64,000 nt of DNA from Streptomyces antibioticus. GTDB lineage: Bacteria > Actinomycetota > Actinomycetes > Streptomycetales > Streptomycetaceae. A program made the translations under genes and the position numbers. The notes beneath the pieces are model-generated. The model saw only the letters and a program-made list of their open reading frames with translations. It made no database searches and was not told where the DNA came from. The stretch is taken from the NCBI RefSeq assembly GCF_002019855.1, contig NZ_CM007717.1, positions 8,379,750 to 8,443,749 of the forward strand, written 5' to 3'. Each line of letters opens with the position of its first letter. Position 1 is the stretch's first letter. Shown here piece by piece: positions 8,873 to 16,703 of this stretch.

Positions 8873-8886
8873 ATGACGGTCGTTAT
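8873..8886. promoter_or_regulatory. Second TetR operator copy (O2)
   Basis: ATGACGGTCGTTAT matches the core of the palindrome at 8838-8851 in 13 of 14 positions, with centres exactly 35 bp apart. A possible -10 box TAGACT (8867-8872) is just upstream. If this is an operator, the ATG at 8873 is unlikely to be the tetR start. Confidence 0.65.
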
Positions 8887-8905
8887 GGCCAGAGGGGATG
8901 TGCAG

Positions 8906-9496
8906 GTGGCCAAGAGCAGCAATGGCGCCCCGTCCCGCGAGCGGATCGTGGTCGGCGCCGCCGACATGATCAGTCGGCGCGGACTGAGCGCCACGAGCAT
9001 CCGGGACATGGCCAAGCACGCCCAGGCACCGCTCGGCTCGACGTACCACTACTTCCCCGAGGGCAAGCAGCAGTTGGCCACGGCAGCGGTTCGCTATACA
9101 GGGGAACGGATCGCCCGCAGCCTGCGCAAGGAGCTCGCGGCCGGTCCCGCCGCGGGCCTGCGCGCCTTCCTGGACCTGTGGCGAGGAATCGTCGTCGGCA
9201 CCGACTTCCACGCTGGCTGCCCCGTCCTGGCCGTGGCGATCGAGGAGCCCCCGGCCGACGAGGTGCCTCCCGCCTTGGCAGCCGCGGCCGAGGTCTTCGA
9301 CCAGTGGGAGGGCCTGCTCGCCGACTCCCTGCGTGAACACGGAGCCGATGCCGAGCAGGCGGCACAGGTCGCCACGCTTGTCGTCGCGGCCGTCGAGGGC
9401 ACTGTGGCCCTCTGCCGCGCCAAACGCAGCACCGAACCACTGGACCGCGTCGCGGTGCAGCTCCAGGCCCTCATCGACGCTGCGATCAAGAGCTGA
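8906..9496 (+). CDS. TetR/AcrR family regulator (LmrA/YxaF-like)
   Basis: The N-terminal HTH is SRERIVVGAADMISRRGLSATSIRDMAKHA with STYHYFPEGKQQL, and the C-terminal ligand domain carries HAGCPVLAVAIEE, typical of the LmrA/YxaF subgroup. I prefer GTG 8906, preceded by AGAGGGG at 8 bp, over the upstream ATGs at 8873 and 8885, because the former overlaps an operator copy. The resulting protein is 196 residues. It is predicted to repress itself and the divergent tautomerase/dehydrogenase operon until an organic ligand binds. Confidence 0.88.
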   Translation: MAKSSNGAPSRERIVVGAADMISRRGLSATSIRDMAKHAQAPLGSTYHYFPEGKQQLATAAVRYTGERIARSLRKELAAGPAAGLRAFLDLWRGIVVGTDFHAGCPVLAVAIEEPPADEVPPALAAAAEVFDQWEGLLADSLREHGADAEQAAQVATLVVAAVEGTVALCRAKRSTEPLDRVAVQLQALIDAAIKS

Positions 9497-9776
9497 GGGT
9501 CTCGTCGCTAGCGCTTGCCGCAGAGCGGCCGGCCGATCCGCGCGAAGAACAGAGGCGTCGGCCATGCGCAGTCCTTACGCGCCGAATTCCTTCCTCTCAG
9601 GGGCCTTGATGACGAGGTTGTCCCGTATGGGGTGGATGCTGGAGCGGGTGGTTCCCTGCTGGGCGTCGCCGGCGTGTAGATGTCGACCTTCCTCACCCAC
9701 CGGGCCACCGACTGCCGTGCGCGAGGGCCGCTCTTGCCGTGGCGGGCGTGGCGCAACGACGCGCAGAACCGGCCGG
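9497..9776. other. No recognisable gene
   Basis: About 280 bp between tetR and the SDR remnant. Short open frames exist on both strands but none shows a family signature. It may be a degraded 3' end of an unknown gene. Confidence 0.4.
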
Positions 9777-10690
9777 CTACGCACGGGGCCCCGCGGTGGT
9801 CCGGCCGTACTTGACGGTGTCCGGGTAGTGCTTGCGCAGATCGGACATGGTCAGCCGGTCGAACATCCGGTCGGGGAGGAGATTGGAGGCGTGGATGAGG
9901 AAGGCGGTCACGGCACCGATCGTGTAGCGAGTGCGGGGCTTGCGGTCAGTCGCGGCCTTGGCGGTCTTCCGGGCCGCGGTGTCGGAGGTCGTGCCCGATG
10001 CGGTGAACGCGGCGACGTGGTAGGGAATCGCCTGCATCAAAGTGCCGTAGCGCTCGTTCTGCTCCGGGGACATCCGAGTCGTGAGGTCACTCAGGCCCGC
10101 AAGTCCGACGCGGGCCATTTCGGTCTTGACGCCGCCCGGCTCTACGATCACCACCTGCACCCCGTAGGGAGCCAGTTCGGTACGCAGGGCGTCGCTCAGC
10201 GCCTCCACCGCGTGCTTGCTGCCGGCGTACACGCCGTAGTCAGCCATGGACACCCGGCCGTTCATCGAGCTGATGTTGACGACACGGCCCTTGCTGCGCA
10301 CCAGCGCGGGAAGCAGCGCCTGGGTGAGCGCGACGGTCCCGAAGACATTCACGTCGAACACGCGCCGCCATGTGTCGAGCGGCACCACTTCGACCGGTCC
10401 GGAGCAAGGGAGGCCGGCGTTGTTGAAAAGTACCCGCACGGCGCGGTGGCGCGGGTCGCCGTCGACGCGTGCCACCAGCGCCGCGATGTGCTCCCAGTTC
10501 GTGATGTCGAGGATCACCGGCTCGATGCCGGCGGCGCGGAGCGCCGTGCCGTCGCTGTCGCGGCGTACGCCTGCAAGAACATGGAATCCGCGCCGGACCA
10601 TTTCCCGTGCGGTGGCCGCCCCGTGATCACGCCGGTCGGACCGGCGGCGGGAGCCGCGGTCCTGACCTGCGCGCCGAGCTGGGACAGGGG
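9777..10690 (-). pseudogene. Short-chain dehydrogenase/reductase lacking its nucleotide-binding motif
   Basis: From about 10601 down to 9777 the frame encodes a nearly complete SDR: NNAG in VLFNNAGLPCSG, catalytic Ser in NISSMNG, and the YxxxK motif YAGSKHAVEAL. The N-terminus is damaged. One frame ends with GVITG and the next resumes at AATAREMVRRGFHVLAG, so the segment holding the TGxxxGxG cofactor motif is deleted with a frame change near 10625. Translation from the internal ATG at 10601 would give a protein without cofactor binding. The C-terminal tail of about 70 residues is long for a classical SDR. Confidence 0.7.
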
Positions 10691-10769
10691 CGGCCACGCC
10701 GGCCGCGGCCCTCAGCGCTGTCGCGGCACGGCGGTCGAGCCCAGGTATCGACCCATATCCCGCCGAACC

Positions 10770-11048
10770 GGAGCTCGCGTCCGATCCGGCGGGCCCGGAG
10801 TCGTCGTGGGTGTACAGCGCGGCGGCCAGGCCGAAGCCAGTGGCGTTCGCCCGCCAGGTCACATCGGCCGCATTCTCGAAGATCGCGAAGGTCGGCGGGC
10901 CCGACCCCGACCGCCTCGAGAGCCGCAGCGGCCGCGTGCGCAGTTCCCCGGCGATGCCGCGCTGCACGAGCACGCGCGAGCCGGTACAGCAGAACTGTCC
11001 GTTCATCACGATGGATGCCGTCACCAACTCTGGGACGAAGGCGTCCAA
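10770..11048 (-). pseudogene. Aldehyde dehydrogenase remnant
   Basis: The frame reads VPELVTASIVMNGQFCCTGSR, the ALDH segment around the catalytic Cys (NGQFCC). After a gap it continues ENAADVTWRANATGFGLAAA, the later conserved part of the domain. Several hundred residues before and after are missing and linking residues are lost. The 5' side ends at the inverted repeat of the IS element at 11064, so the insertion or a deletion next to it removed the rest. Confidence 0.6.
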
Positions 11049-11063
11049 GTCGGCGTCCCTCTA

Positions 11064-11080
11064 ACGAGTTGGTGCGTGAT
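11064..11080 (+). repeat. IS terminal inverted repeat, left
   Basis: 17-bp repeat ACGAGTTGGTGCGTGAT, matched exactly in reverse complement at 12067-12083. Confidence 0.85.
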
Positions 11081-11101
11081 CGGCCTGGTCGTAGCCGGTT
11101 T

Positions 11102-12015
11102 TCAGACGTTGGCGGTGCGGTCGGAGACGAGGCCGGCGATGGCGCGGTAGGTGTTGGGCAGGGCATCTTGTCGGTGGGTCCAGCGGGTCAAGTGCTTCCA
11201 GTGTTTGTGATCGGCGAGGGCGTGTTCGACGGTGATGCGGTCGGACGAGTGGCCGTGTCGGTCGCGTTCCCATTGTTCGACTCTGCCGGGCAGTGCTCCC
11301 GGCCGGGGTTTTCTGGGCGGTGTGATCGCTTGTCCGCGGTGGTCGCGGCTCAGACCGAGGTAGCCGTCGTCCAGGAGGACTTCGACGTCGGGGAAGTGCT
11401 GGAAGCAGATGGCGATGCCTTCGTTGCGGGCGGCCGTGGCGTCGTGGATACGTCCTGGTCGCAGGGCATCGGCCCATGATGTGCGGCTCTGCCAGTCGGC
11501 GATCACGGTGGCCTTCATCGTGTTCTGCTTCTTCTTGCCCGACACGGACGCGCGGCGTCCGCCGCGGCCGGCCGGTGGTCGGGCGGACCTGGATCTCGGT
11601 GGCGTCCAGACGCAGCTCGACACCTTCGGCCTGGGCGTGGGCAAAGACATCCGCCAGCGTCCGTAGACGCAGGCCGGGACGGTCCAAAACCGCGCACCCC
11701 CGCTCCGCCAGCAGCGTGCGCACCTCTGCGATCGCCCGGGTGACCGTGGAACGGTCGACACCGAACAGCAGCACCGGCACCGAGTGCGGCAGGTCGTGCC
11801 GCAGATGGACCAGTGTGGCCATGAGCCGGTCGACGAACACCATCTGATGGCGGGCGCCGGCACCCGCGGCCCGCTTACGGACCCCGCCCCGCGTCGCATG
11901 GCGACGACCTTCGACCCGGCCTGCCACGGTCGGCCAACTCTTCAACCAGACACGCAAGATGAGACCGAGAGAGCCCCGTGAACAGCCGATGCGCCAGCAC
12001 AAGCCGATTGACCAT
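11102..12015 (-). pseudogene. IS5-family transposase, frameshifted
   Basis: Three consecutive pieces lie in different frames. From ATG 12015 it reads VNRLVLAHRLFTGLSRSHL. The next frame has the HTH region GVDRSTVTRAIAEVRTLLAE and the first catalytic Asp in LDATEIQVRP. The last frame has SGKKKQNTMKATVIAD, LLDDGYLGL and ITVEHALADHKHWKHL, the DDE region. At least two indels are needed to connect them. The change near 11590 is +1 relative to the upstream frame, unlike the -1 slippage some IS elements use, so decay is the simpler reading. Confidence 0.7.
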
Positions 12016-12066
12016 GATCGCCACAGCGGGATCATGCCATCCACCTGGCACGACACCTCACCCGCT

Positions 12067-12083
12067 ATCACGCACCAACTCGT
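12067..12083 (-). repeat. IS terminal inverted repeat, right
   Basis: Reverse complement of the 17-bp repeat at 11064-11080; the IS boundary adjoins a Tn3 transposase remnant. Confidence 0.85.
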
Positions 12084-12099
12084 AAGTGCACTTCCCCAG

Positions 12100-12986
12100 T
12101 AAACGACCAGGTCGCCGGGATCGGGCAGATGGTCGTCCCGGGCACGCCGCGCAACTGCCTGCACGTCCTGGACGTGCTGCTGAACCTGGGCAGCGGGGTG
12201 AAGCCAGAGCTGGTGGCGACCGACAACGCCTTGTACTCGGACATGGTGTTCGGCCTGCTCAAGATCCTCGGCTACAACTTCAGCCCCTGGTTCCGTGACC
12301 TGGACGAGCAGCGGTTCCGGCGGGCAACGATGCCCGGGGTGGTGACGGGGACGTACGGGCCGCTGGAGGACATCGCCCGCAACCGCGTGAACCTGAACAA
12401 GGTGGTCACGCACTGGCCGGACATGCTGCGGGTCGCCGGCTCCCTGGTCACCGACCAGGTCCGCGCCTACGACCTGCTGCGGATGTTCGGTCGTGAGAAG
12501 CGCCCGACGCCGCTGGGGCAGGCGTTCGCCGAGTACGGGCGGATCGCCGAGACCCTGCGCCTGCCGGCCGTGGTCGACCCGGTGGACGGCGCCTACCGGT
12601 GTCAGGTGAGACCGGCAGCCCACCGTGCAGGAGTCTTGCCACAAGCCGGCGAGGGGACGTGTGCCACGACAAGTGCGGCACGATCCACCAGGCGTACCGG
12701 GAGGAGAGTGGAGGACCAGCTCGGCGCGCTCGGCCTGGTGCTGAACGCCGTGGTGCTGTGGACGACGAAGTACATCGACGCGGCCGTCGCCCAGCTTCGC
12801 GCGGAGGGACACGAGATCCGCGACGAGGACATCGCGCGCCTGTCGCCGCTGAAGCACAAGAACCTCAACGTGCTGGGCCGCTACAGTTTCATCGCCAGCG
12901 TTCCGGCCGCCGGTGCTCGTTCGCTGCGCGACCCGGACGCGACCGGGCTGGACGACGATAAGGGCGACGACGGAGCGGAGGAATGA
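12100..12986 (+). pseudogene. Tn3-family transposase (TnpA), C-terminal remnant
   Basis: The frame begins mid-protein just after the IS with IGQMVVPGTPRNCLHVLD and reads through VATDNALYSDMVFGLLKILGY, a catalytic-domain block of Tn3 transposases. It ends with LSPLKHKNLNVLGRYSF, the usual TnpA C-terminus. Between about 12600 and 12710 the family sequence (DVCHDKCGTIHQAYRE) is in another frame, so two indels interrupt it. The N-terminal two thirds are absent. The terminal D/E-rich tail of about 20 residues is probably an extension. Confidence 0.7.
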
Positions 12987-13380
12987 ACGCCGATGCCCCG
13001 GCGGCTGACGGGCCTGCCAGCCGGGCCGAGCTGCCGCCCCCGAAGGGCCTGGGGTTGACCGACCGGGGCCGCGCTCCCGAGCGGCTGGACGAGTTCGGCA
13101 ACCGGGTCACCGGCAAGTGGATGCCCGAGGGCATCGACCAGGAGTTGTGGGAGCAGATCCGCGGCGCCACGATCGAGGGCTGCCTCGGCGCCCGGTCCAA
13201 GGTGCTCAAGGACTTCACCCGGGCGTGTCTACACCCGCACCTACCGTGACCTCGATGACCTGCGGCGCGTCCTCACCGTGCGCGGGAGCTCGGTGTCCGG
13301 GGCTGGATCGACCACGAGCGGGACTGCGACACGGCGAGGGGCCCGTACGGGCGCGGGGCCCTGTACTGGCATTCACCGGC
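12983..13380 (+). pseudogene. Hypothetical protein next to the Tn3 remnant, frameshifted
   Basis: The ATG overlaps the TnpA stop (ATGA). The first 80 residues look protein-like (WMPEGIDQELWEQIRGA). After ACLHPHLP the sense moves to other frames, RVYTRTYRDLDDLRRVLTVR and then GWIDHERDCDTARGPYGRGA, so at least two indels are present. I do not recognise a domain. The position suggests cargo of the transposon or of an integrated plasmid. Confidence 0.45.
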
Positions 13381-13489
13381 CGCCCACTGTGGCCGTCGAC
13401 GTGCCCCCGTGGCCGGTCGGCCGGGAGGCGGACCGCGAGACCGTTCCGTCCGCGTCTGCTGACGGCCACGGCCCCGCTTAGGGCCTGGC

Positions 13490-13990
13490 CGGCGATGGGG
13501 GGGGCAGCGGCCGGCCAGGGCGGTGACCAGCTTGCGGGCCGCCGCCTCGGTCAGCCGCTTGGTGACGGTGGCCGCCCGCTCTCCGGGACTCGCGGCTGGA
13601 TGCCGGTGCTCTTGACGGCCTTGGTGAACTCGGCGTCGAAGCGTTCGCGCCACCTGGGCCACCAGCTTGTTGAGGTAGCTGATCTGCTTGCCGGTGGCCG
13701 GCTCCGTCAACGTCTTCTCCGCCCGCTCGCGCCAGGGCCCGTGGGTGCGCTCGTTCTCGGCCTTCCGCGCGGCCTCGGCGGCCTCGCTGCGGCAGGTGAC
13801 CGCACGGTCTCGTACCACGTCTGTGTGCCCGGCGTGCCGGTGACCACCTCCCACAGCGCGGTGCAGGTCAGCGCTTCCTCGTCCACGCCTTCGGTCAGGC
13901 CGGGCCGACCAGGGCGTAGTAGCCGGTGATGCCCCGCGCGGATCCCGACACCGGCGCAGTGTCCCACCGCCGCCGTCCGCCGGTCAGCAC
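13490..13990 (-). pseudogene. Hypothetical plasmid-type protein, frameshifted
   Basis: Fragments of one reading line can be pieced together on the minus strand: RGITGYYALVGPA, then DEEALTCTALWEVVTGTPG, then ATGKQISYLNKLVAQV, then FDAEFTKAVKSTGIQPR and ERAATVTKRLTEAAARKLVTA. They fall in at least two frames and alternate. The function is unknown. It looks like an accessory-element gene in decay. Confidence 0.4.
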
Positions 13991-14089
13991 CGCGTCACCC
14001 GGATGGCTTCCCCCGGGCATGACCTGAGCCCCGGGCGGGGCCGTCACGCTTCCCCGCCCGGGCCTCCGGAGCCTTGCCGAGAGGCTGGA

Positions 14090-15289
14090 TCAGGGCCGGG
14101 GCAGCGGCAGGCCGGGCAGACGGGGGTGGCGCAGGTGCTGCCCGCCGTCACAGAAGTGCAGCGTGAACGTCTCCGGGCCGGGCCGGCCCGCCTCGTCGTA
14201 CGCGGACAGCACGCGCTCGATCCGCTCCCACAGCTTGACCGGCCCGCCCTCGCGGACCTCCCACCGGCCGCCGGTGGGGGCGAGGGTGGCGGCGGAGCCG
14301 GTGACGACGTCGACCAGGTGCACGACGTCGCCGACGGTCGTCATCTGCGCGTCAGGGGCGGCGCACTGGGCCAGGAACCGCAGGTGGAACGCCTCCTCGG
14401 TCGCGGCCGTTATCCGCTGCGGGCTGTGCCGGGCGGCCCGGCCCGTCTCAGGGAGGCCCGCGGCCCAGTGGGCGGGGTTGCCGAACGCCGGCGCCGCGTG
14501 CGTACGGGCGGACATGAACGACACCGTGCCGGGCAGCAGACGGCCCACGGCGGTGCCGTTCTCGCCGACGGTGAGCAGGACGCGGGCGTAGCCGTAGAGC
14601 CAGCCCGACAGGGTGAGCAGGATCTTTCCGCCGGGCCGGGTCTGCGCCAGCAGCGCGGGCGGCACCGCGCGGAAGGAGCAGGCGGCCACGATCCGGTCGA
14701 ACGTGGCCTCGGGCCAGTAGCCGTACAGGCCGTCCGCCACCGCCAGGGTGGGGGTGTACCCGCAGGCGTACAGCGCGCCGGCCGCCTGCTGAAGCCGGTG
14801 TGGATCGACCTCGATGCTCGTGACGTCGGCCGATCCGAGAAGTTCGCAGGCCAGCGCGGTGGAGTAGCCGGTGCCGGTGCCGATCTCCAGCGCCGTGTGA
14901 CCTTCCTTCACGTCGGCGTCGGCCCACATCCGCACCACGAGCGACGGTAGCGTGGATGACGAGGTCGGGGCCCCGCCGTGCCGCACCTGCGGGTTCTTCC
15001 AGTCGGGTTCGGCGCCGTCGAACTGCGTGATCAGCGTGGTGTCGGAGTACGCGGCAGCCAGCCACCGGCCGTGGTCGAGCTCGGCGGTGACCGGCTCCCA
15101 CACCGTCAGCCCCTGCCCGTCCGGCTCGTCGGCGGGCAGGTAGAAGCCCGGCACGAATCGGTGCCTCGGCACCCGCTCGACCGCCGCCCTCCAACCGGGA
15201 TCGGCGAGGACGCCGCCCTCGGTGAGGGCCTTCGCCATCGTCTCGCGCAGCCGGGCGGCGTCGGTCTCCAGGTCGGCGGGCATCGTCAT
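14090..15289 (-). CDS. PIMT-like methyltransferase of a graspetide (ATP-grasp RiPP) cluster
   Basis: A 399-residue SAM-dependent enzyme related to protein-L-isoaspartate O-methyltransferase. Motif I is LEIGTGTGYSTALA (about residues 134-147), preceded by the PIMT-type substrate segment with SSSTLPSLVVRMW. A C-terminal extension of about 170 residues goes beyond the ~220-residue PIMT core, as in methyltransferases that accompany ATP-grasp peptide maturases. Its start overlaps the ATP-grasp stop by 4 bp (ATGA). In known relatives such as the fuscimiditide enzyme, methylation of a core Asp in the crosslinked peptide leads to an aspartimide. That outcome here is inference. Confidence 0.88.
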   Translation of the reverse strand: MTMPADLETDAARLRETMAKALTEGGVLADPGWRAAVERVPRHRFVPGFYLPADEPDGQGLTVWEPVTAELDHGRWLAAAYSDTTLITQFDGAEPDWKNPQVRHGGAPTSSSTLPSLVVRMWADADVKEGHTALEIGTGTGYSTALACELLGSADVTSIEVDPHRLQQAAGALYACGYTPTLAVADGLYGYWPEATFDRIVAACSFRAVPPALLAQTRPGGKILLTLSGWLYGYARVLLTVGENGTAVGRLLPGTVSFMSARTHAAPAFGNPAHWAAGLPETGRAARHSPQRITAATEEAFHLRFLAQCAAPDAQMTTVGDVVHLVDVVTGSAATLAPTGGRWEVREGGPVKLWERIERVLSAYDEAGRPGPETFTLHFCDGGQHLRHPRLPGLPLPRP

Positions 15290-16272
15290 CGCGCCCCGCC
15301 TCCTTCCGTAGCTCTACTCAGGATGTCGGCAAAAGCGGTCGTGATGTCGCCGACGTCGGGCAGCCAGCCCCACTGGCCGTTGGGGTTGCACTCGATGAAC
15401 ACCCAGTCGTCCGCCGCGTCGCCGTCACCGGTCAGGGCGAAGTCGAAGCAGCCGAAGACCAGATCGAACGCGGCCAGGTAGCGGTGCAGCGCGGCCTCGA
15501 CGGGCGCCGGCACGGCGATCGGGGCGTGCAGCAGGGCGTCCCAGTCGCCGCGGCGCCAGTCCAGGGCGCCGTCCGGTGCGGCGATCTGCTGGGCGAACAC
15601 TCGGCGGCCCACCACGGTGACGCGCACGTCGCCGGTCTTGGGGACCTCCCCCTGGAACAGGTGGGCGGTCACCGCGAGGGAGTCGTCGAAGGTGTCCGGG
15701 TCCACGCACTGGGCCCAGATCGCGCCGGTGTGCCCATCCTCGCCCGTGGGCAGGCCACGGAACGTCTTGTAGATCACGGGTCCGTGGCCGGCGGCGAACT
15801 TCCTGGCCTGCTCGACGTCGTTGGTGACCAGCGTCGGCGGGATCGTGAGGCCGAGCTGGGCTGCCTGCTGGAGCTGGGCGGGCTTGAAGTCAGCGGCCGT
15901 CACTGCGGAGGGGTGGTTGACGTAGAAGGCGCCGTGCAGGTGGTTCAGGACGCCGCCGAGCCCGTGCCGGGCCTCGGCGGTGGCGAAGCCGCGCGCTTGC
16001 GCGGGCAGGTGCCCGTACCGGGCGGCGTAGGGGGTGGGGCGGCGGTAGTACACCGCCGTCACCTCCCCCAGCTCCACCTCCCGGCTGCCGGTGACCAGCC
16101 GCCCGCCCCAGGCGCTCGACCCGGCGCCGATGCGGGCGCCGAAGACCAGTCCGGCGCCGATGTCGGCCGGGTCGAGACGGATCACGGGCACCTCGCGCTC
16201 GTTCAGCGCGGTGATCACCCAATCCGCGGTGACGTCTTCCAGCGCGGTGACGACCAGGACGGTGGAGGCCAT
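15286..16272 (-). CDS. tgmB: ATP-grasp ribosomal peptide maturase (graspetide ligase)
   Basis: A 328-residue ATP-grasp ligase expected to form omega-ester or omega-amide bonds between Asp/Glu side chains and Ser/Thr/Lys in the precursor encoded just upstream. Features are the Rossmann-like N-terminus (VLVVTALEDVTADWVITALN), the precursor-binding YYRRPTPY segment, and ATP-grasp parts GPVIYKTFRGLP, GDVRVTVVGRRVFAQQI and the Mg-binding FIECNPNGQWGWL. It lies 4 bp after the precursor and overlaps the methyltransferase by 4 bp, so all three are co-translated. The gene symbol follows the family naming and is tentative. Confidence 0.92.
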   Translation of the reverse strand: MASTVLVVTALEDVTADWVITALNEREVPVIRLDPADIGAGLVFGARIGAGSSAWGGRLVTGSREVELGEVTAVYYRRPTPYAARYGHLPAQARGFATAEARHGLGGVLNHLHGAFYVNHPSAVTAADFKPAQLQQAAQLGLTIPPTLVTNDVEQARKFAAGHGPVIYKTFRGLPTGEDGHTGAIWAQCVDPDTFDDSLAVTAHLFQGEVPKTGDVRVTVVGRRVFAQQIAAPDGALDWRRGDWDALLHAPIAVPAPVEAALHRYLAAFDLVFGCFDFALTGDGDAADDWVFIECNPNGQWGWLPDVGDITTAFADILSRATEGGGAR

Positions 16273-16276
16273 CGGA

Positions 16277-16543
16277 TCAGTCCGACTCGTAGTCGGTGGT
16301 GTGGTCGTCCTGCGTCTGCGGCTGGGGCTTCTGCCCGTCGCCGCCGCCGGACATCGAGGCCGTGCCGGTCGTCCTGCTCGTGCCGTGCTTGCCCATCTCC
16401 ACCACCTGGCCGGCGGCGTCGGTGTACCGGGCGGTCTGCGTCGCCGCGTCGAGCGTCACCGTCGCGTACGACGGCGGGCCGACCGGGAGCCGGTCGGTGA
16501 CCAGCCTCATCGCCCACGGAGCCTGGGGTGCAATCGTCGCCAT
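16277..16543 (-). CDS. tgmA: Graspetide precursor peptide (ATP-grasp-modified RiPP)
   Basis: An 88-residue precursor. The leader carries APWAMRLVTDRLP (residues 8-20), which matches the P-F/W-G/A-x-R recognition motif of ATP-grasp precursors, and an amphipathic YATVTLD..TARYTD segment. The core from about residue 51 (GKHGTSRTTGTASMSGGGDG, then a Gln/Pro stretch, then DDHTTDYESD) has donors Asp69, Asp79, Asp80, Asp84, Glu86, Asp88 and nucleophiles Thr/Ser/Lys at 52-65, 72, 77, 82, 83 and 87. A GAAGGA ribosome-binding site lies 7 bp upstream of ATG 16543. Ring pattern cannot be read from sequence. Confidence 0.9.
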   Translation of the reverse strand: MATIAPQAPWAMRLVTDRLPVGPPSYATVTLDAATQTARYTDAAGQVVEMGKHGTSRTTGTASMSGGGDGQKPQPQTQDDHTTDYESD

Positions 16544-16569
16544 GCGTTCGTCCTTCCCCTATGCCTCAA

Positions 16570-16593
16570 GCCGATAGCCGGACGGCTACCGGC
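16570..16593. promoter_or_regulatory. Inverted repeat upstream of the graspetide operon
   Basis: Arms GCCGATAGCCG and CGGCTACCGGC (one mismatch) flank a 2-bp centre, 27 bp before the precursor start. It is a candidate operator for the divergent regulator or an element in the 5' leader. Confidence 0.45.
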
Positions 16594-16703
16594 AGATGCA
16601 GAATCCGCCCCCGCCCATGGACCTGACCAGTACCGTAGGTTCCGCGAACTGTGGCGAAACCGCCACGCTCCGTGACGGGCGAGTCGGGGAGGGTGAGGCA
16701 CCG

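Larger units (their letters stand above)
11064..12083 (-). mobile_element. IS5-type insertion sequence, about 1.02 kb, inactive
   Basis: The element is bounded by a perfect 17-bp terminal inverted repeat (ACGAGTTGGTGCGTGAT at 11064-11080 and its complement at 12067-12083). It contains a single transposase gene on the minus strand. The transposase resembles IS5-family elements of Streptomyces. No target-site duplication is evident: the left flank is an aldehyde dehydrogenase remnant and the right flank a Tn3 transposase remnant, which suggests a deletion after insertion. Confidence 0.8.

Noticed and set aside
8873..8905. ATG 8873 or 8885 as start of the TetR gene
   Set aside because: 8873 overlaps a copy of the operator and a possible -10 box; the GTG at 8906 has a proper ribosome-binding site.
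11102..11899. Programmed frameshifting of the IS transposase
   Set aside because: At least two frame changes are needed, and the main one is +1 rather than the usual -1; decay is simpler.
14090..15289. Housekeeping protein repair methyltransferase (Pcm)
   Set aside because: The long C-terminal extension and coupling to the ATP-grasp gene and precursor point to RiPP tailoring.
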